Source of the DNA: Rhodobacteraceae bacterium SB2
GTDB lineage: Bacteria; Pseudomonadota; Alphaproteobacteria; Rhodobacterales; Rhodobacteraceae
Length of the DNA: 64,000 bases
Assembly: GCA_001642945.1 (NCBI GenBank)
Contig: LGRT01000023.1
Span: forward strand, 124,001 to 188,000
Reading direction: 5' to 3'
The translations under genes and the position numbers were made by a program. The first letter of the stretch is position 1; each line of letters opens with the position of its first letter. Positions 31,078-38,449 of the stretch are shown here, piece after piece. Under the pieces are notes generated by a model that saw only the letters and a program-made list of their open reading frames with translations, was not told where the DNA came from and searched no databases.

Positions 31078-31122
31078 AAAATCTCACGTTTTGTTTGGAT
31101 TAAATGCAAATCGTGAGATTTT
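31078..31122. repeat. Perfect 11-bp inverted repeat, core AAAATCTCACG
   Basis: AAAATCTCACG (31078-31088) and CGTGAGATTTT (31112-31122) with a 23-bp spacer. It shares the ATCTCA core with the palindrome at 31182-31211 and a half-site at 30978-30985. May be an operator or recombinase site. Confidence 0.75.
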
Positions 31123-31181
31123 ATTTTGACATAACTTGAGGTGCCGCTGCATACATATATAAAATCAATAACTTACGTGAT

Positions 31182-31211
31182 AATCTCATATAATGTGCAT
31201 TATATGAGATT
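31182..31211. repeat. Perfect 13-bp palindrome, core AATCTCATATAAT
   Basis: AATCTCATATAAT (31182-31194), 4-bp spacer GTGC, ATTATATGAGATT (31199-31211). TATAAT lies in the left arm, so it may cover a promoter. It is 109 bp before the galU start. Confidence 0.8.
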
Positions 31212-31319
31212 TTGGACGCTGTCGCCCAGCTCATCCGAGCATCTACGCAGCATTGAACTTGTGTTCAAATAATCGTAGATGGCACGGGATACTTAGGGTT
31301 AAAATAATGAGGCCCCAAA

Positions 31320-32141
31320 ATGCAGAAGCTTCGCAAAGCAGTTTTCCCTGTGGCAGGTTTTGGGACACGGTTTTTACCAGCTACCAAAGCTATGCCCAAG
31401 GAACTGTTGCCCATCGTGGATAAGCCGTTGATCCAATATGCGGCTGAGGAAGCTATTGTAGCGGGCATCGATACACTGATCTTTGTCACAGGCCGCAACA
31501 AGCGCGCCATTGAAGATCATTTTGATAACAACCAAGAGCTCGAAATGGCGCTCCGCGCCAAAGGCAAAGCTGAACAAGCCGACATGGTCAAGAACATCCT
31601 GCCAGAAGGTGTTGAATGCATTTTTGTGCGTCAGCCGGAACAACTTGGTCTTGGCCATGCAGTGTTGTGTGCGGAACGCGCTGTTGGTAATGATCCCTTT
31701 GCAGTGCTGCTAGCAGATGACTTTCTCACCTATGAGGGTGCAAGCGTCACAGCTGATCTTGCAAGCGCATTTGAAAAATCTGGCAAAACCCAACTCAGCG
31801 TGATGGAAGTCAATGGACCTGATATTTCCAAGTATGGGGTTGTTGTGCCAAATGGCACGCGAGGATCAATTGCGGGTCTTGTGGAAAAACCAGACGCCGA
31901 CAAAGCACCTTCGAATCTTGCCAGCATCGGACGCTATGTTCTGACCCCAGACATCTTTGATATTCTGCGCAATCAACCTGCAGGCGCGGGTGGCGAAGTC
32001 CAACTGGCAGATGCGATCAATACACAAGCTGCTAATAATGCAGTTGAAGCCGTGACCCTTAATGGACGTCGGTTTGATTGTGGCAGTGTACAGGGCTACC
32101 TGGATGCCATCATGCATGTGGCTGATCGTAGAAAGCGCTGA
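31320..32141 (+). CDS. galU: UTP-glucose-1-phosphate uridylyltransferase
   Basis: 273 residues. Makes UDP-glucose from UTP and glucose-1-phosphate. The N-terminal signature VFPVAGFGTRFLPATKAMPKE, then IVDKPLIQYAAEEA, RQPEQLGLGHAVLCAE, LLADDFL (metal Asp) and VEKPDADKAPSNLASIGRYV are all typical. GAGG lies about 8 nt before the ATG. It supplies ugd (26 kb) and glycosyl transfer. It lies inside the accessory segment bounded by integrases. Confidence 0.96.
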   Translation: MQKLRKAVFPVAGFGTRFLPATKAMPKELLPIVDKPLIQYAAEEAIVAGIDTLIFVTGRNKRAIEDHFDNNQELEMALRAKGKAEQADMVKNILPEGVECIFVRQPEQLGLGHAVLCAERAVGNDPFAVLLADDFLTYEGASVTADLASAFEKSGKTQLSVMEVNGPDISKYGVVVPNGTRGSIAGLVEKPDADKAPSNLASIGRYVLTPDIFDILRNQPAGAGGEVQLADAINTQAANNAVEAVTLNGRRFDCGSVQGYLDAIMHVADRRKR

Positions 32142-32171
32142 TCATTCAGTCAGAGCTGCTCCAACCCTATT

Positions 32172-32251
32172 GTGTTTGTGGTATTTCAAGCTCAGCTTCG
32201 CCGAGCTGACCTTCGCTGTTTGTTCAATCGCTTTCGCTCACTCACAAACAC
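32172..32251. repeat. Nested inverted repeats after galU
   Basis: A 9-bp outer stem (32172-32180 / 32243-32251) encloses a 6-bp hairpin (32192-32197 / 32204-32209). No T-run follows, so termination is not clearly supported. Confidence 0.4.
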
Positions 32252-32340
32252 CTTCAGTCATGTATTTCAAACTTAATAAGCTCAAACAGCTTTTGTGATT
32301 GTGAATTTATATAACTGGGATCTCATCCAGATTGTGTATT

Positions 32341-32370
32341 CATACCAAGGCTTACTGCGGCCTTGGTATG
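32341..32370. repeat. Strong 11-bp hairpin (CATACCAAGGC)
   Basis: CATACCAAGGC (32341-32351) and GCCTTGGTATG (32360-32370) are perfectly complementary around an 8-nt loop. There is no T-run on either strand. It could be an operator, a bidirectional hairpin or the end of a small mobile repeat. Confidence 0.7.
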
Positions 32371-32649
32371 ACGATGACCTCATCCGAGTTGCTACCGTCT
32401 GTCATGAGCGCAACCTTGTTACAGGAAGCTGGGGTTACTCTGTCAGCTTTACGCGCCACCTTTTCAGCAACGCACCCTAGTGCATCCAAAGCCATGACAA
32501 ACAGTGGATGCGGGCGTGGAAACTTACCAAAACCGCAGGACTCTGTCAGCGGCATGCCTCAAGCTACCAGCACCAGCATCTCACAGGCTGATTATGAAAA
32601 GGTGAAGCCCGTGCGTCCTATCGGAGCGTTAAGCGCAAACGGCAGTTGA
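32368..32649 (+). CDS. Doubtful small open frame
   Basis: 93 codons rich in Ser, Thr and Ala with no recognisable motif. The ATG falls inside the hairpin at 32341-32370 and has no ribosome-binding site. It may be a decayed gene fragment or chance. Listed only because the surrounding 637 bp has no other gene. Confidence 0.15.
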   Translation: MTMTSSELLPSVMSATLLQEAGVTLSALRATFSATHPSASKAMTNSGCGRGNLPKPQDSVSGMPQATSTSISQADYEKVKPVRPIGALSANGS

Positions 32650-32778
32650 ACAATAACGCAGCCATGTGTCTGTTTTTGATTGAAAAATACATGATTTTTG
32701 TAAAGATATATTCATTCTAGACTTGTCCAATCAGTTGCCTGAGAGGCATAGTGAGAATGGTTTACCATATATTCGCGG

Positions 32779-33846
32779 TTATTGATCGTCCGAAGGCTCA
32801 TCGGACAAGCCATCGTTGTCAGCATCCACATCGCCTGAGCCCGTGCTTGGATCTTGATCTTCTACGCTGACGGCCTCGTCCATGCTGACGGTATTCACTA
32901 CAAGCTCAAAGGTATCGAGAATGTCAGGATGGTTCTGCGTCAGGTAGTCTTTGACGGTTGGTGTCGAGATCAGTTTGCTCAAATACCCGCGTGCTACAAC
33001 TAAGTTAAGGAGATCAGATCCGTAATTGGCTTCTGCATCTTTATACTTCGTCTGAACCTGGCTCATTTCTTTTTCAAGTTTAACAATCTTTTCTAGTGGA
33101 TCTCCTTGAGGAATGTCTGGTTTGGAGGGCGCCGTGTCCGTGCGCTGTTCTGGTGGAGTTGCCTTTAATAGGGCTTCAGCGTGGGGTCCTGTGATTTTAT
33201 CTGCAGCGATCATCAGCTCGACGGCCTCCACTTGGCGCGCAGCCTTCATTTTGCGCAAGAAACGTGTGACTTCTGGGTTGAACTGTTGGTCTTGTAAAAG
33301 CTCAACGGCTTGCGGGCATACACCATGCAGCAGGTTCACACGAGTGTTAATGGTCGAGAGATTGACATTAAACGCGCGTGCTAAGCGCTCTTTGCTGACG
33401 CCTTTGTCGATAGCGCGACGCAACATATAGTGTTCCTGCACTGTAGACAGTCTATTTACGCGATGATTGTAGGTATAAGTTTCAAAGTCTTTTGCAATAA
33501 GACACGGGGCCTGATCTTCTCCCAACTCCTTGAGCGCGAGCACACGCAAATTGCCATCGAGCAGCAGGAAGGTTTCGTTTTGCTCATCTGTTGGGATGAC
33601 CGAGAGCGGTTCGATCAATCCGATTTCTTTGATCGATGACAAGATTTGCTTGAATTTGCGCGTGGTCATCACGCCGTCAGGCACTTTTTTACTGGGCGTG
33701 AGATGTTCGATGGGGATCTGATGTGTTTCTAAATCAAACCCCAGCGTGAGATTGAGGGGCGCTTTTGGAAAACCAAACGCATCCTCTTCTGGCAGTTCAG
33801 TTGCCGCGCCCGGAAAAATTTCTTGAATAGACATTGGCTCGTTCAT
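32779..33846 (-). CDS. ParB/RepB-type partition protein with RepB-like C-terminus
   Basis: 355 residues. ParB-type N-terminal domain (about 40-130): IPIEHLTPSKKVPDG, then LLDGNLRVLALKELGED, then an HTH around VSKERLARAFNVNLSTINTRV. A coiled-coil middle (DPLEKIVKLEKEMSQVQTKY) leads to a C-terminal region with a very acidic tail (DADNDGLSDEPSDDQ). It resembles the RepB C-terminal-domain proteins of integrated elements. Its ATG overlaps the upstream parB stop (ATGA). No ParA partner is present. The role is probably regulation or maintenance of the element rather than chromosome segregation. Confidence 0.78.
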   Translation of the reverse strand: MNEPMSIQEIFPGAATELPEEDAFGFPKAPLNLTLGFDLETHQIPIEHLTPSKKVPDGVMTTRKFKQILSSIKEIGLIEPLSVIPTDEQNETFLLLDGNLRVLALKELGEDQAPCLIAKDFETYTYNHRVNRLSTVQEHYMLRRAIDKGVSKERLARAFNVNLSTINTRVNLLHGVCPQAVELLQDQQFNPEVTRFLRKMKAARQVEAVELMIAADKITGPHAEALLKATPPEQRTDTAPSKPDIPQGDPLEKIVKLEKEMSQVQTKYKDAEANYGSDLLNLVVARGYLSKLISTPTVKDYLTQNHPDILDTFELVVNTVSMDEAVSVEDQDPSTGSGDVDADNDGLSDEPSDDQ

Positions 33847-34742
33847 GATACACCTCCGTTCAGTGTTTTAAGTTCAATCCGTTCTGCGAGATATTGGGGC
33901 AGTGTTTCTAAACCTTCGGCGCGCAGGAGCGTCACAAAATTTGTATCTGCGAACAGAGTTCTGAGGCCTTGCTCCACAAGCAGCAGTTTTTGCTGGGCAT
34001 GTTCTGCCTTCAGCACCATTTTATGTTGCCGCTCCACTTCGCGTTGGTATGTCTTCACAAGCGAATGCGCGGAGTTTGGCAGTTTGGGGCGGTTGTTGGC
34101 CTTTGGACCTTGGTCGCGGCGTTTGGCGAGAAGCTGTTTTGCTTCATAAAGCTGCGTAGTTTTGAGCTCGCCTGATTGATAAGCCTCTTCGAGCATGTCA
34201 CCTAAATCATCGTCATCGGTTTTGGCGCGTGCGATTTGAATGGCAGCACTGAGCGGAAGGGTGCCATGTTGAACGGCTTCTATTAACCGCTCTTCCCCTT
34301 TTTCGAGCAGAAACACGATATCGCGCACGTATTTTTGCGAGAGGCCCGTCTTTGCAACAATGTCGTCAATACTCGTGTTTCTTGTAAGCAGCAGTTCAAT
34401 GTCTGCAAGGATCTCCAGAGGTCGATGGCCTTTGCGCGCAATGTTTTCGGCCAAACTCATGATGAAGGCATCTTCTCCAGAGACATCCACAATCAGGGCC
34501 GGAATATGAGTTTCTCCTAATATGCGAAACGCATTGAGACGCCCTTCGCCGCAGACAAGGAGATATTTCGGTTCAGTGTCTAATCCCTCGCGCTCAGTGA
34601 CCGTGATTGGTTTTTTAAGGCCAATATCTTGGATGTTTTCGACAATCTCTTCAAAAACTTTGGCATTGCGATCTCGGGAATTTAAAACCTCAATGCGTTC
34701 TATTGGAATGAGCGTCACCCGCTCTGGCGTATCAGTGTTCAT
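33843..34742 (-). CDS. ParB/Spo0J-family protein
   Basis: 299 residues. ParB N-terminal CTPase-like domain with LIPIERIEVLNSRDRN, LLVCGEGRLNAFRILGE (equivalent to the GERR box) and MSLAENIARKGHRPLE, then an HTH in IDDIVAKTGLSQKYVRDIV. Coupled to the second ParB by an ATGA overlap. Tandem ParB-like genes without ParA beside a large serine recombinase recur in proteobacterial integrated elements. Downstream of the recombinase remnant, separated by 52 bp. Confidence 0.82.
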   Translation of the reverse strand: MNTDTPERVTLIPIERIEVLNSRDRNAKVFEEIVENIQDIGLKKPITVTEREGLDTEPKYLLVCGEGRLNAFRILGETHIPALIVDVSGEDAFIMSLAENIARKGHRPLEILADIELLLTRNTSIDDIVAKTGLSQKYVRDIVFLLEKGEERLIEAVQHGTLPLSAAIQIARAKTDDDDLGDMLEEAYQSGELKTTQLYEAKQLLAKRRDQGPKANNRPKLPNSAHSLVKTYQREVERQHKMVLKAEHAQQKLLLVEQGLRTLFADTNFVTLLRAEGLETLPQYLAERIELKTLNGGVS

Positions 34743-34794
34743 AGCAACTCCTGCTGAAAAGTTTGTTTAGGATATTTATTCGTGGTACCTGAGC

Positions 34795-36350
34795 TCATGA
34801 CGTCTGCCTCCAAATGCTGACCCGGCAGGCCATGCGATAGAAAAACTGCAGATCATCAAATCGAAAAGCTTCGAATTGCGTGGCGCTGCGTGCGTTTATG
34901 GCGAGATGGTTTCTGGGCAGATCCAACCAAGGCAACAGATAATAATCGAGCGCAGCTGCATTGTAGTGATTGAGACGCACCACCAGTGAGAGATCTGCAT
35001 TGAAACGCTCAGGATCAAAGCGCACGCGCCATCGAAACTTGCCATCTCCGGATGTTTGGCATCGTGACAGCACCAAGCTGACGGCAAGCTCATTGTTGAT
35101 GTTTAAAAGCCCTGTGTCTGGCGCCTGTGTGACAGCCCCGCCTATGGCATCAATCTGCGTAAGTGTGTCATGGACTATTTCGGGATACATCGCTCGAAGG
35201 CGGGCATTAATCTCAGCCCGTTCGTGATCAAAATTCGTTTGATAGCCAATGAGGGCATAAGCTCGTCTGAGAGATCCGAAGCGGGTGCGATACATATTGG
35301 CAGAAGGGAGCGCGTCGCTTTGATCAATAAGCACGCCACTGATTTGGCCATGCTCGGCGTAAAGACGTTTCAAGTGCTCCAGAAGTTCTTCATCAGAGAT
35401 TTTTGCAGACCGCGCAGTAATAATCTCCTGGGCCGTCATAAAGATTTCGATGGGGACAATGGCCTCAAAAGCCCCTTCTTTGCGGATCCACATCTCTGGT
35501 GGGTTGTCTACGTGATGCCGCTTTAGTTTAAAACTGCGTCGATTGAAAACATTGTTGCCGATGTATTTTTCGTTTGTGAGGACTGTCCGCACAGATGTTG
35601 TCGTCCAGGGGCGCTCCAAATCTGTAGCAATCCCATGTTCATTTAAGCGATCGGCTATTTCTCGAAAACTCATGTCTTCATCGATGAGCCAGCGGAACAT
35701 GCGATTGACCCAAGCAATTTCTTCCTCGGGTCCTGGCATGAGGATCACGCGATCTGTCTGAAGGCTTTTGTGCTCTCCTGGTTTTAATTCACCTTTGAGC
35801 TCACCGCGTTCATTGACCAAAACACGGCGCAATCCAAACCCGGCTGGCCCCCCTTGGCAAAACCCATTTCAATCAGACGACATTGACCAGCAAATACCTT
35901 TGCAGAGAGCTCCCGACTATATTCGCCCGCCATGGCGCGTTTGACGCCTTTGACAATTGTAGACACTGGGGAGCCGTCGTTTTCAAATTGCTCTGCGCAA
36001 TAGGCGACCTGAATGCCAGCGCGTCGGCAGATGTACTCGTAGTAGGCACTTTCATCCGCATCTTGAAACCGCCCCCAGCGACTGACGTCATAGACAAGAA
36101 TGATGTTGAACTATGCAACGCCTGCCTCAACATCGGAAATTAGCCGTTGAAGTGCCGCACGCCCTCCGATGCTCAAGCCACTTTTACCTTCATCTGCATA
36201 GGTTTTGATAATCTTAATTCCACGCTTGTCAGCGTATTCTTGGATTTTGTCGGCTTGGTTTTGCGTGGAATACTGCTGGTGCTCTGTGCTCATCCGTACG
36301 TATTGGGCTGCTTTGAATGCGCTTTTCGAGTGTGGCGCTTCAGTATTCAT
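34795..36350 (-). pseudogene. Large serine recombinase, broken by a stop codon and a frameshift
   Basis: Three open pieces join to one resolvase-type recombinase. Piece 1 (36350-36111) has the N-terminal catalytic region QYVRMSTEHQQYSTQ with the Ser nucleophile and ends at in-frame TAG (36111-36113). Reading through gives ILVYDVSRWGRFQDADESAY and AMAGEYSRELSAKVFAGQ. Near 35836-35838 a missing T in a run shifts the frame: GGQPG continues as FGLRRVLVNERG only in the other frame. Piece 3 (35832-34795) is the recombinase domain and C-terminus. About 518 codons in all. The 5' end overlaps the DUF3768 gene, so it was co-translated with it. Confidence 0.9.
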
Positions 36351-36669
36351 GGCCGAGCATAATTGTTAAAACACGCGCCGTGATGTCTGGATCGCTTGGA
36401 TCTAGAGAATGCATTTGAAAATCGAGATCGTAATACTCGATTTTCCAAAAGATGGTTTCACCGCAAAACTCGAAACTACCAAAATCATGCTCGCCGTACG
36501 GGTCGTTTCGCTGATTAAAATCATCATAAGCTTGCACACGCGCCGCAATAGCCTGCGTTTGATAGAGCGCCTGAACACCTGGGGTCATATAAACGCGGCA
36601 TCCGGAAAAGGACTTGCGGGCAGCATCGTTCAGGGCTGCTATTTTTGCTGGATTATGCGTCGTCAGCAT
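36340..36669 (-). CDS. DUF3768 protein
   Basis: 109 residues from ATG 36669, which has GGAGG about 7 nt upstream. The conserved core NDPYGEHDFGSFEFCGETIFWKIEYYD and the end DPSDPDITARVLTIMLGHEY are diagnostic of DUF3768, a small family common on plasmids and integrated elements. Function unknown. It overlaps DUF6641 by 17 bp and the recombinase by 11 bp, so the three form one coupled unit. Confidence 0.85.
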   Translation of the reverse strand: MLTTHNPAKIAALNDAARKSFSGCRVYMTPGVQALYQTQAIAARVQAYDDFNQRNDPYGEHDFGSFEFCGETIFWKIEYYDLDFQMHSLDPSDPDITARVLTIMLGHEY

Positions 36670-37108
36670 GTTGCGCCTCCGACGAGTCTTTCCTGCGTTG
36701 TGCGAGGGCAGCGAGTGCTGTGTCCATCTCACCTGCTGCGACGGCTTTGCCAAATATATCTAGCACTGCAGCAACGTCATCTAAGCTTTGAACAATGACA
36801 GCGTTATTGTCTGCATCGAGTGGCACAACACGCGCGCCGTATTTGAGCTGAACAACCCAGCCTTCAGCATCTTGAAAAAACCAAGGGCGCACGGCGTGTG
36901 TTTTCTCGATTCGTTGTCGGTTCCCATCTCCGTCGCGTGCCCAACCTGGCTTTGTGACTATATGTTCTTGTCCGTTCAGTGCGGCGGCTAATACCAGCTT
37001 TTGCTGCTCGAGTGCTGCTAGGGTTTTACTACGCCGCTCTTCGACAGGATCTCTGTTGGGCTGCGTGCGCCGATAGGACGTCAATATAAGTTTAGAAAGT
37101 GGTGCCAT
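36653..37108 (-). CDS. DUF6641-like protein
   Basis: 151 residues, soluble. The middle (VRPWFFQDAEGWVVQLKYGARVVPL) and the C-terminal helix (AAVLDIFGKAVAAGEMDTALAALA) match, from memory, the DUF6641 proteins that accompany DUF3768 in accessory DNA. No function is known. First gene of the minus-strand element operon. Confidence 0.7.
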   Translation of the reverse strand: MAPLSKLILTSYRRTQPNRDPVEERRSKTLAALEQQKLVLAAALNGQEHIVTKPGWARDGDGNRQRIEKTHAVRPWFFQDAEGWVVQLKYGARVVPLDADNNAVIVQSLDDVAAVLDIFGKAVAAGEMDTALAALAQRRKDSSEAQHADDA

Positions 37109-37213
37109 AATTTGCTCCTTATGTGTTTACATAAAAAGCGTATGGTCAGACATGCACTTGGACGACCGAAAAGATCTCAATGAATTGAAAAGGCTAGGAA
37201 ATTAGGAAAGAGC

Positions 37214-37711
37214 TTACTTAGCGATCTGTAATTGATCAGCGGTTACCTGCATGCGTGTTTTCTGTCCCATGAAATCCATGAGTACCCAGATACGTTGTTC
37301 AGGATCAATTGTATCCACCGTTGCGATGAAATTGGCAAAAGGTCCGGTGAGCATTTCCACGCTATCTCCCTCGTTCAGACTTTTGGGTGGAAGCAGTGTG
37401 CCGGATGCATCGCATCTCAGCATCAAACCTGAAATCAACTGAAGTGGTAGCGGCTTGGGTTTTCCTTCAAAGCTCACAAGCCTTGATACCCCAATCGTGC
37501 TGTTGATTGAGCGCCAAGGGGCCAACTCTGAATGTATACTCACAAACATGTATCCTGGGAAAAGAGGCTTGAGATCACTTACAAAGCGAGAGGCTTTTCT
37601 GCGATTGATTTTCTGCATGGGCAGGAACGTATCAAACCCCTGCCTGTGCAGATTGTGTTCTGCAAGACGATGGCTGTTTGGCTTGAACTGTATCAAATAC
37701 CACTGATTCAT
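37214..37711 (-). CDS. NusG-paralog transcription antiterminator (RfaH-like)
   Basis: 165 residues from ATG 37711 (AGGTGG lies 5 nt upstream; the longer frame reading has no site). The NGN domain begins WYLIQFKPNSHRLAEHNLHRQGF and includes LKPLFPGYMFVSI; the C-terminal KOW domain is EGDSVEMLTGPFANFIATVD. Small specialised NusG paralogs such as RfaH load at an ops sequence in an operon leader and let RNA polymerase read long polysaccharide operons. It is divergent from the big EPS operon, whose leader carries an ops-like core, so it very likely controls that operon; the mechanism here is inference. Confidence 0.88.
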   Translation of the reverse strand: MNQWYLIQFKPNSHRLAEHNLHRQGFDTFLPMQKINRRKASRFVSDLKPLFPGYMFVSIHSELAPWRSINSTIGVSRLVSFEGKPKPLPLQLISGLMLRCDASGTLLPPKSLNEGDSVEMLTGPFANFIATVDTIDPEQRIWVLMDFMGQKTRMQVTADQLQIAK

Positions 37712-38071
37712 ATTGCCACCTACCAAAGAAAAATGCTCACTATTGAACAAACATAACAGAATTGAGACGTGTGGTAAACTGATAATGGTCATTCTGGAAT
37801 TCCTTGCCTTACCTAAAAATGGCGACATACCGTGATAATTAATTGAACTAAGTGCTTGATTAGCAATAGTTCTATCACCCTCCCCCACAACTTTCACGGA
37901 AGATTGAAATTTCGTCTCACCTTGATATTTTATGGTTGAAGTCGGAGATCTTTTGAAATATTCATCATGTTTGAACAGTCATGAAATTTCTTGACCTACA
38001 TCGCTATACTTTGAAACCTGAGCTTACGCAGATTGCGAGGCTCGGTGCGGTAGCCGTTCTGGGGCATCATT
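37712..38071. other. Divergent control region of the polysaccharide locus
   Basis: 360 bp between the RfaH-like gene (minus) and the EPS operon (plus). AT-rich in the middle. TATACT at 38005-38010 is a good -10 box but has only a weak -35 (TGAAAT) at 37982-37987. Transcription from it would place the ops-like core about 30 nt into the RNA. Promoter assignment is weak; the ops-like match is the strong feature. Confidence 0.45.
38047..38054 (+). promoter_or_regulatory. ops-like element (GCGGTAGC) in the EPS operon leader
   Basis: GTGCGGTAGCCGT (38045-38057) contains GCGGTAGC, the invariant core of the E. coli ops sequence GGCGGTAGCGTG. It is 18 bp before the TTG start of the first gene and downstream of a candidate -10 box, the place an RfaH recruitment site would occupy, with an RfaH-like gene divergent 336 bp away. 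Confidence 0.5.
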
Positions 38072-38449
38072 TTGGCTAGTCGGCGCGAAGAGCAGCAGGC
38101 GGAGATCCGTTTAAAGGTCATGCGTTTGATTTCGCAGAACCCCGAGATGTCCACGCGGCAGGTTGCCGATGAAGTTGGGATTTCAAACGGATCAGCCTAT
38201 TACGTACTTACCGCTCTTGTTGAAAAAGGTTTTGTCAAGCTAGGGAATTTCAAGAAGAACCCCCGCAAGGGTCAGTATGCCTATCTTCTGACGCCCAAAG
38301 GCATTCGCGAAAAGTCTCTGCTCACGCACAGCTTCATTGAGCGCAAGCGTGAAGAGTTCAAAGCGCTCAAAACAGAAATCAAAGCACTTGAAGAAGAAGC
38401 AGGTCTTGCTGTTGAAGCAGCGCCATTATCAAGGGGTGGTAAGCAGTGA
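38072..38449 (+). CDS. MarR-family EPS-associated transcriptional regulator
   Basis: 125 residues from TTG 38072, about 9 nt after GGGG. Winged helix in about residues 10-75: EIRLKVMRLISQNPEMSTRQVADEVGISNGSAYYVLTALVEKGFVK. It ends with a coiled-coil, Lys/Glu-rich helix (KREEFKALKTEIKALEEEAG). This matches the MarR-type regulators found at the head of exopolysaccharide loci. It overlaps manB by 4 bp (GTGA), so it is part of the operon and could autoregulate it. Confidence 0.87.
   Translation: MASRREEQQAEIRLKVMRLISQNPEMSTRQVADEVGISNGSAYYVLTALVEKGFVKLGNFKKNPRKGQYAYLLTPKGIREKSLLTHSFIERKREEFKALKTEIKALEEEAGLAVEAAPLSRGGKQ

Larger units (their letters stand above)
30963..31319. other. Inverted-repeat-rich strip between the short recombinase and galU
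   Basis: 357 bp without a gene. ATAGCG (30961-30966) and CGCTAT (30991-30996) flank a copy of AAATCTCAT. Further on are the two larger inverted repeats listed separately, a direct repeat GGCCAA (31065-31070, 31074-31079), and TTGACA at 31126-31131, a possible -35 box for galU with only a poor -10 about 17-19 bp later. Confidence 0.5.
32142..32778. other. Repeat-rich non-coding region between galU and the parB pair
   Basis: 637 bp. An outer inverted repeat GTGTTTGTG (32172-32180) / CACAAACAC (32243-32251) encloses a hairpin TCAGCT (32192-32197) / AGCTGA (32204-32209). A separate hairpin is at 32341-32370. A weak open frame lies at 32368-32649. The last 100 bp before the parB stop are AT-rich and featureless. 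Confidence 0.45.

Noticed and set aside
28019-37711. Accessory region as a prophage
   Set aside because: No capsid, portal, terminase, tail or lysis gene is visible; content fits an integrative or plasmid-derived element.
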